Counted from the first letter of the stretch, positions 32,601 to 43,848 are shown. The stretch is DNA of 64,000 bases from Thozetella sp. PMI_491 (GCA_021432635.1 MU270033.1:855272-919271); one strand, 5' to 3'. The notes: generated by a model from the letters alone, not told the origin. Numbers and translations are program-made.

Positions 32601-35600
32601 AAGATGAATCGCATTGCGTCCAGACTTGTCTGTCGCAGTAATACTAGCCCCGAAAGAGAGCAGGCTGTCGAGACACTGAACTGAGTCGGATGACATGCTC
32701 ATGGCAGCGTAATGGAAAGGCGTGAGGCCTTCATTATCTGGGATATCAATGTCCAAGTCAGTTACCGAGGCTTTGAAGAACTGTAGAAGCCGGTCTAGCT
32801 TCTGCGAGGGGTTATTGAACCGAAACCCCGCTGCTCCCCCGGCTAGATGTCTCAAGAACGCATGGATAGGCGTCATGCCCGCCGAGTTTCTGCTGTTTGG
32901 TGAGATGCCGTATTCGACCAGAGCCGTGAGCATGGGGATCAGTGCCGGGGGTTTCTTGTCGAATTCTCTGGCATCCTGCAGATGTACAGCCATGTGCAGG
33001 AGTGTGTCGCCGTGCTCGTTCACGCCGTGGGGGTCGAATCCAAGACCAACGAGGGTCTTGAGCTTCGTAGGATCGAGCGCAATCCTTTGGAAATCAGCGG
33101 TTGCGCCGACAAATATGTGCAAGACTCCGTTGCCATCGCTATCTGTGGCTGTACGATCAGCGCCAGCAGAAAGAAGAGCCTGGAACATCTCCATATCGTT
33201 GACAGCCATGAGGAGTGGTGTACGGTGCTTCCAGCCGACCCTGGCTTCAAGGGATCCGCCCGCAGCAACTAGCATCGATACTAGCTCCGTCAAGGGCCGG
33301 CCGCCAGTTGACTTCAGGTCTGTATAAGCTTGCTGGAGACCGAAAAGCACCTTTTCTACCGTTTCGGGATGCTTTCTCGATCCGAGGATTAGCTTGAGAA
33401 TCTCGACATCACAGAATGGCAGCGCTTCGAGGAGAGTAGCGTCTGATCCGCCTGCGTCGATGCTGGCGCCAGCTCCCACCAGGATCTTGACCATTGCTTT
33501 ATTCTCAGGCTCCCAGTCCTTCACCTTGTCCTTGCGATTGGCCTTTTCCTCATAGCGACCCTGGTGCAGTACATGGTACCAGGCAGGGTCTCGGAAGATG
33601 AGTCCGATAGCCGGGAGATTCTTTTTCTCGCCGCGTGACCTTGTGTCTGTGGCGAGGGCATTGACGTCGACGCCATGGTCGACAAGCATCTGCACCAGCC
33701 GTGGATTTCGGTGATACATTAAGGCACGATGGAGCAAGGTACGGCCTTGTGCATCCAGGACAGATGCGTCGGCGCCTCTTTCGAGCAGGAACCGAAGCGG
33801 GCGCTCCACCTCGGCCTGTGCATGTGCCGTGGGAAACAAGCAGAAGACAGGAGTGTCGCCTAGGCCATCGCGGGCCTCCAGGTCGGCACCCGCATCCATG
33901 AGGTTGTCAAAAATCTTCTCGCAGATTGTACTGTTTCCATCGTACCAAGATCCCATAAGCCCATGTAGGGGTGTGCGCCCTTTTTCCTCAAAGAGATCGG
34001 AAATATCAGAATAGGCGCTCTGTTTAACCATTCGTACGGTAGTGAGACCCTGAACCGAAGCGCCTCTCGCTAACAGGAGCTCCACGCACCGGATCGAGTC
34101 TAGACTGAGAACCGTTTCGTAGCCGCGAGAATTATCACTAGATTCTCGTGCTTTTGAGAGCCGAAGAGACTGACAAGCCCCGTATAGTGCTGTTTTGCCC
34201 GAAAACGAGGCATTGGGGTTGGCTTCGCTGTCCTCCAGAATGCATTCAACGGCATCGGCGTTGCCCTGTTCCGCAAAAATGCATAGAAGCTGATCCTGAA
34301 GGTCTTTCCCCAAATACGGGAGCGTGGCAGCCAGACACCGAACGTCTCGGTACTGTCTCATGGCATACCGGAGTCGTTCTGGGCGTTGTTTTGACGTGAT
34401 TTCAGTCTCGGCGACATTGCGCTTCCACATGAATCCTAGCGGGCCATGACCAGCTTTCAGCAGGCGCTTAAGGATGTCTAGTTGGCCACGGGAAATAGCC
34501 AGCTCTATGAGGTCGTCGGTCCAGCAGTACTCGCCGTTCTCGTTTCTTTTGATATCGCTCGTTTCTGTGAGAGGTAGCAGGTACTCAACCACTTCAAGAC
34601 TTCCCCCGAGGATTGCCCACCAAATGGCAAAACAGGGCCACTGATGATCCGATTGTGGTGCAGATGGTTGAGTGTCCGGCCGTGTCCGGCACCCTGAAGA
34701 GATGAGAGATTTGCACCATTCAATATGGCCAATATAGGCAGCTAGGAAAAGCGGACTGAGGCAGACTGAGCTGGCGCAACGGAGATGGCCCCTTTCTGTT
34801 ACCTCGTTAACCCAGTCGCGGAGGGGGCCACCGTGCCAATCATCTCTACTCCGGCAGAACGAATTAAAACAGTCAAAAAGATCCGGATCCTGCAGACTAG
34901 AGATATGTTTGAGGTGCTTCACCCAGAACTCCTCAGCATAGCTCTCAAATGGATGCCTAGAGGGGTCTTGATGCCGATTCCAACCCTCCTTCCACCCATG
35001 ATCCAATACCCACATAGACATCATTGCCAAGTTCTTGTGAGCCAGGTCCGGATTTAGAAGAGGAAAGGGCTTCAGGGGGTTGGATGCTTGCACCACGGTC
35101 GCCCGAGCACTCGCGTCGAGTAGGAACTCGGTCAATGAATGGTGAAGTACCTGGACCGTCTCGTCGTCCAGGATATCGAGCAATGGGCCACATGCTTGTC
35201 TGACAAAGAGTTTGGCATCCGAAAGTGAAACCGACCTGTCGTGCGTCTTCCGCATGTACTTTTGCAGCAGAGCTGCCAGTTCGAGTAGGCGCAGCGGCCG
35301 AAAGCTGTGTGTGACGCAGCCGAGCAAAAACGCTTGCAGTTCGGTGTCAATTCCGGGTTCCCGTGATTGTTGAAACAAGACTCTGTTGTACATGTCCTGA
35401 AGTCCAATAGGCATCTTGTCGATGTCCACAGCCTGTCCACGCTCAAGTGTTGAAAGAATCTGGTCCACCAACAGGCGAGCGTATAGAAAGAGGCCCGCCG
35501 AACGACGAGATATCTTATCGACGAGGCTATCCATCTGGTCCGGGGTCTGTCCGGACAGGGCGTGGCGCAGCTTTTGGCCTACAAAAGTGCGAATGTCGTG

Positions 35601-36371
35601 GTGGATACGCTCCTCGTCGAGGCTCAGGTGGACAATGGACGACGCACGAAGCTGGCTCTGTAGATACCGCTTTGGACGACTAGTGATCATCAACTTGACA
35701 GTCTTAGGGCAGAGCGATGCTAGGTTGTTGACGGAGCTGAAGAAGGCGTCGTCTTCCTGGGCGTCCATTTCATCAAGAGCATCGATAACGCAATATACGC
35801 GGCGTGAGAGCGGAGATGCCAGGCCCTGGAGAAGACACTCCCACAGGGCGTTGTCAGAGATCTTATCGTGCTTTGGGGTGGAATCAACCGTGGCCTTCAA
35901 GGCGGCTTGAAGCGGGAGGCTGTGAGGCAGCGCTTGTGCGAGTAAGTCGCGGACGAGGGCACGGGGTGTCTGGTTTGCTTGGACGATGTGACGGAAGAAG
36001 AAGAAGAGAACAGGAGTACCGGGCTCCGAGGTTTGCTGCAGATGCTGTACGATAGAAGCGGCCATGACGGACTTCCCGGCCCCGGGGACGCCCTTGATCC
36101 AGAGACTAGGGTGGGAGTCGGACTCGAGCCAAGTCTGGTAGCGTTCAGTCTGGGTCAGCCAGACACCGGTACCGTGGACTTGGGCTGCCAGATGGCGCTT
36201 GAACTCGCCGGAGTCGGAAAGGTAGGCGGTCGGGTCGAGCCATTTGACGATGCGATCCAACTCGTCCTGTGGGAGAGAGGCTTCTCGGCGATCGACCATC
36301 TCGAAATCGTCCAGTGGTCCCCTTTCGTCGCTGCCACCCCCCACGTTGCCGCGGGATGTCTCGAGATTCAT
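29625..36371 (-). CDS. Giant NACHT-ankyrin (NLR-like STAND) protein
   Basis: One uninterrupted exon encodes 2248 aa. After a short N-terminus the NACHT NTPase begins: GTGVWLTQTERYQTWL and LWIKGVPGAGKS (Walker A, residues about 94-101), VYCVIDALDEMD (Walker B, about 192-203) and MITSRPKR (sensor). A winged-helix-like middle is followed from about residue 550 by a long series of ankyrin repeats (TPLHGLMG, TLLHRALM, TPFHYAAM, TPLFYACTSG, SPLHACAIF, TPLIIACN, and a last SSLDVAAETGKQEIL). Fungal proteins of this form are signal-responsive ATPases thought to sense nonself. No known N-terminal effector domain is visible, since the NACHT block starts within the first 70 residues. It is divergent from the NO VEIN-like gene. 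Confidence 0.92.
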   Translation of the reverse strand: MNLETSRGNVGGGSDERGPLDDFEMVDRREASLPQDELDRIVKWLDPTAYLSDSGEFKRHLAAQVHGTGVWLTQTERYQTWLESDSHPSLWIKGVPGAGKSVMAASIVQHLQQTSEPGTPVLFFFFRHIVQANQTPRALVRDLLAQALPHSLPLQAALKATVDSTPKHDKISDNALWECLLQGLASPLSRRVYCVIDALDEMDAQEDDAFFSSVNNLASLCPKTVKLMITSRPKRYLQSQLRASSIVHLSLDEERIHHDIRTFVGQKLRHALSGQTPDQMDSLVDKISRRSAGLFLYARLLVDQILSTLERGQAVDIDKMPIGLQDMYNRVLFQQSREPGIDTELQAFLLGCVTHSFRPLRLLELAALLQKYMRKTHDRSVSLSDAKLFVRQACGPLLDILDDETVQVLHHSLTEFLLDASARATVVQASNPLKPFPLLNPDLAHKNLAMMSMWVLDHGWKEGWNRHQDPSRHPFESYAEEFWVKHLKHISSLQDPDLFDCFNSFCRSRDDWHGGPLRDWVNEVTERGHLRCASSVCLSPLFLAAYIGHIEWCKSLISSGCRTRPDTQPSAPQSDHQWPCFAIWWAILGGSLEVVEYLLPLTETSDIKRNENGEYCWTDDLIELAISRGQLDILKRLLKAGHGPLGFMWKRNVAETEITSKQRPERLRYAMRQYRDVRCLAATLPYLGKDLQDQLLCIFAEQGNADAVECILEDSEANPNASFSGKTALYGACQSLRLSKARESSDNSRGYETVLSLDSIRCVELLLARGASVQGLTTVRMVKQSAYSDISDLFEEKGRTPLHGLMGSWYDGNSTICEKIFDNLMDAGADLEARDGLGDTPVFCLFPTAHAQAEVERPLRFLLERGADASVLDAQGRTLLHRALMYHRNPRLVQMLVDHGVDVNALATDTRSRGEKKNLPAIGLIFRDPAWYHVLHQGRYEEKANRKDKVKDWEPENKAMVKILVGAGASIDAGGSDATLLEALPFCDVEILKLILGSRKHPETVEKVLFGLQQAYTDLKSTGGRPLTELVSMLVAAGGSLEARVGWKHRTPLLMAVNDMEMFQALLSAGADRTATDSDGNGVLHIFVGATADFQRIALDPTKLKTLVGLGFDPHGVNEHGDTLLHMAVHLQDAREFDKKPPALIPMLTALVEYGISPNSRNSAGMTPIHAFLRHLAGGAAGFRFNNPSQKLDRLLQFFKASVTDLDIDIPDNEGLTPFHYAAMSMSSDSVQCLDSLLSFGASITATDKSGRNAIHLSCIARNTSSILFLLDHAPNDLLHAPDSLGRTPLFYACTSGLVEAVGALLDAGANVNARDFENQSPLHACAIFPAEQANWDRVEHLEITEDNTPARQLHTDIYRPYYVELPYGTDERRRPDGSLPELRFGLMGKTVADFRVFHAPWLEAPGEAIYSVVRKLVSAGAVADDTMYTAARNSQCGPMLVALMDTGPSTEIEETQRSSLWPGVVEDAISGREKEEEQQLLKNPVMFMKEMSVRDVDWLLENHANLSTPFRVIPFEPNWNMKTSPVGGDFTPHPQPSFVQTAVLSGLVSFVERLGPLARCHDSSDNIVDEWAVRMTAPFQVNHFKIAPTWTLGDLVKSPVFGRRIQPLVYQACIRRYPNLEMLKVLVERCGADPNAREMRVNYFTGNRREMSALTALGYMALEQDYWHLSAIRYLVGHGADVNIRDLDGETPLIIACNPSLGGRWRRQFIELLLELGADPNLASEKGTTCLDLVADPDIVDLLVRAGASPEALRQGLVHKAIQAMDVELMKYAASYGADFNLPLDGKKHPWKNAESFARNGYPLVGAFVENSRRGIKNEGDTPEQARKRIAMVRYLLQNGADPFVNLPSENRRDASEPFLHSVLRRGGFDEGLINVFFEPAYAERLDWETRDGRGRTPLLASCAAKSGWNVNFLPKVDSTAFHARLLKLGADITATDDEGMNIFVGALLPTLISYSLLSLELFLKRANYLLKHIMLLNQDMPSSRILSLLSDPPSPEILSLALQSTKSTPLPIHRPGDKPLDFAFSSLRPAVALRLLDLGAFRPPAVPRPGSHLSEISPTHHILSQCFDIYLRPIDNLTLCPGGWGLGESTAPDHTVQCLALRERLIACDGWEPTAVDHTGTPAWFVFVLNREAVHMSHHEVRWRELVPQGNSRLSELPDSEEQCRTIRFWDAFLGDKLDLQTRNTKTGETVLHALAGSPVKKGDREVFEWLVKKGLDPLAEDNKGRSSLDVAAETGKQEILDLFRN

Positions 36372-38233
36372 TCTTGTGAGTTCATGTAATCAGCTTAGAA
36401 ATTTGAGGTATTGAAGGCATCAGTTGTCGGCCATGAGAGGTCAATGCCGTTGCCATTGCAATCTTTTATAGGTCATGTTCGCTCCTTCGTCGCGTGTCGT
36501 CGAGTTTGGCGCGAGTGATGGTGGGGCACAGCTCCCGAAGCAGAAAGTGGAGTGTTTCTGCCTGCTGGTGGCTTCCAAGTGGGGCTCTGCCTAAGATTAG
36601 GTAACGTAGTCAGAATTCTACAGGGGAAACTACAGCCTGACTAGCACATTGGGGCTCCTGCATCGGACTCTTCCCTGTTGAAGGCTGTGATTCCGAGCTC
36701 CCAAAACCACGAAGAGAGAGTATGAAAGGGCATGGACGCCTAGCAGCAACTTTCACCCACACTTTTGCGCCACAGAGACAATACTCCATAATGAATGTTT
36801 CCATTGTTTGAAGCCCGGCGTACATTGCAGAGAGCATTTGGGGCATCTGGCATGTATACTCGTACATACAGCCCAGTGCTTCTTCGGAATAGCAGCATAG
36901 TCGTCGGTGTTTTCTAGCATATATACTTTAGAGTATTTATATCCACCAGCAACTTCATAGCCGTGACTGTCTCGGCCTTAGCGGTCTCGTTTCCAAGAAG
37001 ATCACATACCAACGCCTCACGTTAGAATATCTGACGAACCACTGTCCTGCGAATAAATATTGGAAGAAGTTTATTTGTCCAAACAGCTCGTGCTTTATTC
37101 ATTGTCTGTGTCCTTCCGGCATCTTTAAATTGTCTTTCCGAAGCCCTACAGTCTACCTAGCCGTACTCCTTTCCCGATGTTGGGATGAGCTGCTCTGCTG
37201 TCCGTCGCTTGCCCATGGCGCGGCCGCGGGTGGTGCCGGCAGCTGCGCCCGCCAAGTGGGATAATTCCTTCTTACTACATGATTTCATTAATCATATTCT
37301 TTTAAAGTGTCTGTTATACACCTTATCTCCTTAGGTCCGGATCTGTCCTCAATTATAGATCTACAAGTTCAGTTCAGGCAGCCAGGTCCGCCAAACTAAC
37401 AGTCGGCATTGCCAACCAATAGTGTGAGCCCCCAATCCACGACTGTGGTACAATAGCATCCAGGTAGTGTTCTAGCTAGTAATGGCAGCTACTTTCTCCT
37501 TCCTGAAGCTTGGCATGCTTATGTACAGCGTATAATATTATTTAGTATTCCTATCGCACTTCGACTTATAGATAAAACTCGACCTATGATTCGAATTGGG
37601 ACTCGTTCGCTGTTTCCGTCAGGCCTCATATTTGTACTTTCATTACCTAGAACTCACTTTTCGACCATATCAACTCTAGAGTGAAATTATACAACGGCCG
37701 GATTCCGAAATTCAAACTAGGCCAGCAAATGCACCTACCCAGTGGCGTGCTGAGATGCTCTCTAGCTGCCAATGCCTTTCCCACACGGAAGAATACATCC
37801 GTTCCCATAGAGCCGCTAAGTTCGAAAAACTTACTATGTCGTGATTTGAGACCTATAGACACGGTAAATGCAAGTGCCGCTGCCCAAATGCCGTAGTATT
37901 GTTTGCAGAGCAAAGAGTGGGGCGAAGCGACCTTGGATACCCCTGGTCTTATCGCCGAGATTATCTAACTACTAGACGATGGTACAATCTCTCAGCGCCA
38001 AGTACCAACAACCAACACCACTCTCTGCAGGTTCACTATGCCGAACGCGGCAGGTGACTCCGTGGCTGGATCAGCTGGATGAGGGGTTCAGGGCGTTTTT
38101 CTGATCTCTTATGAAACCGCAGCCCGACGTTTACATCGTCTGCCTGCCTATGTGCTCTACGTGCACATTGTCCTACCCAGATTTGTACGTAGGACTCTCT
38201 ATGTCTTCTACACACCGACTCGCATAGAAAATA
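36372..38233. other. Divergent intergenic region between NLR-like and NO VEIN-like genes
   Basis: This 1.86-kb stretch separates two divergent giant genes and must hold both promoters. Parts are AT-rich (about 36900-37100 and 37260-37640). Short frames, for example 37647-37913 minus, have no domain. No repeat boundary was recognised. Confidence 0.35.
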
Positions 38234-41200
38234 ATGGACAACGCCAGAAGCAGGGCTCTTGCCGATGCCGAATCGATTCAACTTCGCAAGGCAATGGGCA
38301 TCGCAACAACCCCGCTGCAAGCCCAAGCTGAGCTAGATGAACTTCTCAAGGCTCGGGATCCGAAAAGCTCCTCTGTTTTGGTCACTAGCCTTGAAAACTC
38401 TCTCAAGCTGTACGTTATACACTAAGTCATGGCTATTCCAAACTAAATTGTCTACGGCAGCCTTTCGGACACGCTTTATGAGAAGCCGACGCACTTCCTC
38501 TTGGAGCTCATTCAAAACGCAGACGACAACTTTTACGCGTCGGGAGTCCGTCCTACCCTGCGATTACGCCTTAGCAGCAGATATGGCAAGGACTACTTCC
38601 GTACTGATTGTAATGAGGTTGGCTTCTCACTCAAACAATTGGACTCCTTGCTGCACGTAGGGCTCAGCACCAAGAAGGAGGCGCCCGATGGCCGCAAGGG
38701 TTACATCGGAGAAAAAGGAATCGGCTTCAAGTCTGTGTTTAAAGCGGGCGATGTTGTCTACATCAAAAGCGGTTTCTACGAGTTCGTGCTAGACCGAAAA
38801 GAGCCATTGGGAATGATGCGGCCAATCCTGAGGCGGTTTCCCGATGCGGAGCGTGCCGACGGCTATACTACCCAACTCCTTCTACTGCTGAGGGACCAAA
38901 ATGTCTACGGGCAGATCCAGAAAGATTTGGAGAGCTTGGAGCCACAGCTCCTTATGTTTGTGCAAACCCTGGAGACGCTGCAGGTCTCTATACCTGGCGC
39001 GGAGAAGACTTATTCTCGTCATGTTGTCAAATTTGACGACCATCTCGGGGGAGAAACTATGTCGATCATGGTGCAAGACGACGGCAATGATGCGGAAGTT
39101 ATCCACAAGACGAAATACCTTGTTCAGCGATATACAGTCCAGGGCTTGCCACGCGAGCCTCAGAGAGAGGGCGTCACAGCCACTGAAGTAGTGGTTGCAT
39201 TTCCCGTCGAGCAGTCGGACCGACATACATGGAAGCGCCAGAAGACATTCGCATTTCTCCCAATTGATGATTTTGGGTTTCGAGTGAGCGTTCCCGTCTT
39301 TGCTTACGAAGATACATCCACACAAGGTGATGGTGAAGGCTGACGTTTTTCGTAGTTCTTGATCCAAGCCGATTTCATATTGACCGCTAACAGGGGGGCT
39401 CTTCAAGATCCGCTAGCTTGGAACTCTGCGCTACAGGATGGAATTCGCAAGGCCTTTCTGATGGCTGTAAAGAGATTCAACGCTGTGCCGGCCGGTGGGT
39501 CCGCAGGCAAGATACGCTACGCCTGGCCGAAGTACCTTGAGTATGTTCAGAGTGGTTCTAATTTCTGGAAAATTCTGCACGACGGCGTGATTGAAGACTT
39601 GAAAAAGTCACCTATCCTGGAATCTCGAGATGAACATGCCGTTTTCCAGAAACCGGACCAACTTTTCTACGTACCTGGCCGCTATCGACTTTTCGGCGAT
39701 ACTCTGTTCGACCTCCCTTCCATCAAGAGAAAACATGTATCTTTTGCATATGATGATCATGATGTTTTAACACACCTTAAGCGCATCGGAGTCAAAGAAC
39801 AGAATATTGACGACCTATTCCAAGAGTTCGAGACCTGGATGGCAGAAGGTGGAGCGAACCGGATTAAAACTCAATCGGTCGAATGGCATACAAAGGTCAG
39901 CTCTTTATTTTGGCGACTGGGTCTGGATCTGAAAAAGCGCCTCAAGGAGCTCCCAATTATTCCCCTTCAAGACGGGTCCTGGGCCGCGCCTAATACGAAG
40001 CACATGTACCTTCCGACGCGTGACCAAAGCCATCATGTTCCCACCGGCATCGAGATATCGATTGTGGACGAAGATGCGTCGAAAAGCCCTTACAGACATC
40101 GATTCTTTACGTCCTTGGACCTCGAAGAATGCAAGCCAAAGCAAGTCTGTGAGCTCATTATTGAGCTTCACAGTAAGCAGGAATTACTGGATCGCACCGA
40201 CGAAAATCTTGTGCTGGACGCAGCCTATCTTTTCGAGCACAGAACATTACTCCCCCCTGACGGTGCCCCGGATATATGTTTTATCAGCCGGGCGTCCGGG
40301 AAGCAGATGAGGGCAAAGTCCGAAGTCATTTATTTCATCGACCCCGACGTCCAGCCGAGTCTCATACAAACGTACAAGGACACGGAGGGAAGCCCGTTTG
40401 CGGTACTCGACCCCAAGTACGAAGCATCCATTTGTAGGGGCGAAGAACATGTCATCCAAGAGTTTCATCGGTGGCTCTTGCGCTCAAAATATTCCTGTTT
40501 TCGGCCAGTACCAATTCTCGTACGCAACGGCGAGCTCACACCCGAGTGGTATTTCCTTAAAAAAAACACAGTTCACTTACTCCTGACTGTCAAGTTCCAC
40601 TGTAATAACGGTATCCTGCACCCAAGGCTTATAAAGGCCGTGACGGAGCTGAAGGTGAAATCACGGGGTGTCGCGGACAAGGCGCTTGGCCCTATGGGCC
40701 TCTCTCGCATGACAATGAGGGCACTGGGCACTTTGGCCCTTCCCACGAAGGAGCTCATGCAGAAGTGTCCCCATCTTGACTTTGCCCAGCTGCATAATCC
40801 AACGAAGGAAGCTTGGGGGTTCCTATCAGCATTTAATGTGATAACAACTTGCGATACAACTGCTTGGTTGGCAGAGCTCAAAGCCATCAGCCGTCTTCCC
40901 GCCGATCAAGTAGACAACAAAGCTGTTCATGCAATCTACCGAGAATTAAGCCAGGTCAAAAGTTCGGAGAAGGATGACGTCAGGGAGATTAGGTGATAAG
41001 AGCAGTTTCAGTTGGCTAGCATTTCGATACTAACACATCCAACAGAAAAATATTCGGGAGTCAGCCTCTGGTATTCGTTGCGAAATCTAACCAATCAGAA
41101 CCGAAATGGATAAGCCACAACGACTGCGTATGGAGGGCCGAGCTACCTCTGAAGAGGGTTGCTAGGCTTGGTTCACGCTATAAGGACTGTAAGGCCTTGT

Positions 41201-43274
41201 TTCGTGGTTATCTTGCGGTAAAGTCGGCTAGCATCCAAGACGTTGTCGATGAACTTTGTCTCCTAGGGGATGAAGAATGCAACGATTTAGCGGTACGCTT
41301 TGAGGAGCTAGTGTCTCTGCTGCAAAGCTTTTATTCCAAGGAGTGGCTTCCTGATCAGCAGATAAGAAGAATTCGAGCCGCACGGGTCTTTCCCATCGTC
41401 CCGGGCCAAGATACTTCACAGGAAGAAAACGATGTTCAGCTATGCTCTTTGGACAGTGAGAATTGGTATATTCCAGACAAGTCGACCCTCTACTATGCCT
41501 TCCGTGGCGAGGTGGCGCTGCTTGATGTCTCACCCAAGTGGGTACAGTCGGTAATCAGCCTACTGGAAGCTCTGGGATGCAATAGCAGGTTTCTCTCCAA
41601 GGTTGTTACAGAGACTGTGAAGCCTGTAGGCGATCGCATACCGAATTTTCAGGTCCAAGAGAGTCTGAAAATTCGACTGAGACACATTTCTTGGTGAGTC
41701 TCTTTGCAAACCCGTTATTACAGGTATTTACTTATCAAAATGATACCAGTCTGTCATCAGAGGGGGATGCAGAACACACCGAAGAAATCTCACGGGTCCA
41801 TGTTTGGTCCGTGGCTTCGCTACGAGTGACGAGACACCTGCGCTGCGGCTCAGATGACATTACAGTCAATGATGATAACGAGGAATCCGTCAGCATCCAG
41901 GAGAAGGACGACAAAACTCATATCTATATTCGAGAAGACCTGTCACCATCAGAAGCCAAGACCAACTACACGATTGTAGAGCATTTTTCCGAACTCTTCG
42001 AGATAAGCAACGACAACAGCAATCTGGTTAACCTTCTTATATACTCCCCGATTGAAGACTTGCCCAGAATTATGGAGATGCATGATTTATACGTCCCAGA
42101 GGAACAAAATGACGATAGTGATGCCGACACCCAGAGTGCTGGCTCTGACGATGATTTAGCCTCGGAAAGGTCTAGTGACGATAGCGACGATAACAGAGTT
42201 CAAGAGGGCGAAAATCTAGAAGTAGAAGGCGACTATACTCTGCCTGCTTCTCTTGGGTCGAATGAGGTACCACTTTTAAGAGACATCTTCCCGTCTCACA
42301 AGGCGATATCGGACAGAATTAAGGAGAAAGCCGTAATCTTTCACATGTCTGACTCGCTCGTTGCAAGGCTTCCAGCTTCCGCGGAGTCCTCTACGCCAAA
42401 TAGCATGCCTACAATTTCTCTTCCGATACGAAGCCAAAGGAATAACCCGGGACCCGAATACACTGTTTCTGTTGTGTCAGCTTCGGCGGCAATGACCCAC
42501 CAGCCCATTCGCTATAGACCCGTCGTCATGGCCGATCGGCGCGGTGCGACATCATCACGTCAACCATCACCTCCTGGATCCAGGGACGACCCTCTATCAG
42601 TAAGAAACATTCGATATAGGCAGATTGGATACCGCGGGGAGCTCTTTGTAATTACATCTTCTCCCTGTTCTGCATGTTTCTTGCTAACGAGCACACTAGG
42701 TTTATGAGATTTTGAGTCGAATCGTGGGTTGGGGTGCCGAAAACTGGACGAGCAAGATGCGCCGAGATGCGGGCTACGCTTCCTTTACCGGGCTCAGTGA
42801 GAAAGATTTTGCAGATTTCACGTATTTAGACGAACGTGAGTTTATGAAAGAGGCGCTACGAGCGGCTGGCGTTCCGTTGCGTGCCGGGTGGTCCCACAGC
42901 ACCACGTACCATCTAGAGGTTAAAACCACCCAAGGGCACTGCGCTGAACCGTTTTTCGTGAGCCAAAATCAGGTCGACCTGGTGAGCCTCTCGAGGACCA
43001 GAACTACCCCACCGCTATAGGATCGGATCCGCTGACCTTTGAACAGATGCGTCTTTATCACAACAGAGACAGCGACGCATATATACTCCTTAGAGTATTC
43101 AATATCGACGGGGAGCGGCCAGGAATCAAGTATTTCTCTAACCCGTGGGCTCTCTACCTGAATGGAATCCTCGAGTTCCGATGCCCTCCGAACCAATCCT
43201 ACAACGTCTACCAGAAGATCGAAGCCGAAGGTAACGACTCCGTAACTAGTACACATTCTGGATTATTGGCATAG
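38234..43274 (+). CDS. Sacsin/NO VEIN-like protein: Hsp90-type ATPase plus DUF3883
   Basis: Seven exons (38234-38409, 38461-39283, 39356-40992, 41046-41693, 41750-42647, 42700-42981, 43047-43274) join in phase to about 1563 aa. The N-terminal GHKL ATPase shows its N-box HFLLELIQNADDN (about 70-82) and glycine loop GEKGIGFKSVF (142 on). The intron at 39284-39355 was placed so that DFGFR joins FLIQADFILTANR, a conserved junction in this family. A long helical middle and an acidic Asp/Ser linker (about 42100-42240) lead to the C-terminal DUF3883/NOV_C region, with GELFVYEILSR, GAENWTSK and the nuclease-like core HLEVKTTQG (about 1465-1473). Plant NO VEIN shares this ATPase-DUF3883 arrangement. 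The exact fungal role is unknown; exon 5's start is the least certain junction. Confidence 0.85.
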
Positions 43275-43654
43275 AGATGCTTCTTAATCCAACTAATATA
43301 ACTCGTTTTCTTAGATAGTCTTTCATGTCTAATATTCTACCATATTGCCATCACCTTCTCAATATCTTCCTTGCTCTAGATCGCGTCAACTATTGACTCG
43401 GCCAAGATAGTAACTACACAGCATTCTTCTCGAGTGCGGCTCAGCTTGGATGTCTCACTGGCGTAGGACTCATGGTCAAGCACGTTGTTGGTGGCGGAAA
43501 GGCATACCGGTAAAGTCTTGACAGGTTGGTGATGATGAACTTACTCCGCGATTCTCGGAGGCAAGCCGGCGCACTTTACAGCGGGTGCAGGCAAGGCGTG
43601 TAGTCCCGACGTCGCCAGCGAGCAGATCACGTGTTTTGCAAACCTCACGGATCA
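43275..43654. other. Intergenic, no gene recognised
   Basis: This stretch follows the NO VEIN-like gene. On the minus strand it continues downstream of the fragment at 43655-43848, but translation there no longer matches any family I know. Confidence 0.3.
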
Positions 43655-43848
43655 GTCTTTAGACAGCTTGGTGACCTGCTCGCCGAAGAGGGTGATTAGA
43701 GGCGTTATGTCCGAGGCAAAGTTGTTGTTAAAGTCACTACAGTCGCTCGGGCTTGAGTTAGGCGCGGCGTGAACAAGCCGACGAGCGCCATGAAGGCAAC
43801 AGTCGCCGTTGCCGCCACGAAGCTCTCAAAGGGCATGGCGAGACTCAT
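43655..43848 (-). pseudogene. Broken fragment of a fungal membrane-protein family
   Basis: From an ATG at 43848 the minus strand reads MSLAMPFESFVAATATVAF followed by a hydrophobic stretch, then after a one-base shift near 43760 reads SDCSDFNNNFASDITPLITL and GEQVTK before a TGA. I remember a family of large ascomycete membrane proteins whose N-terminus has the same order: hydrophobic start, cysteine-aspartate segment, then DIAPLIALFGEQVTKQF. Only about 60 codons remain, with a frameshift and an early stop, so this is read as a decayed gene start. The family match is from memory and needs a search. Confidence 0.38.

Noticed and set aside
39314-39355. Short intron starting at CAAG-GTGATGG in the NO VEIN-like gene
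   Set aside because: Its phase does not fit the following exon; the GTGAGC donor at 39284 keeps phase and restores FGFRFLIQADF.
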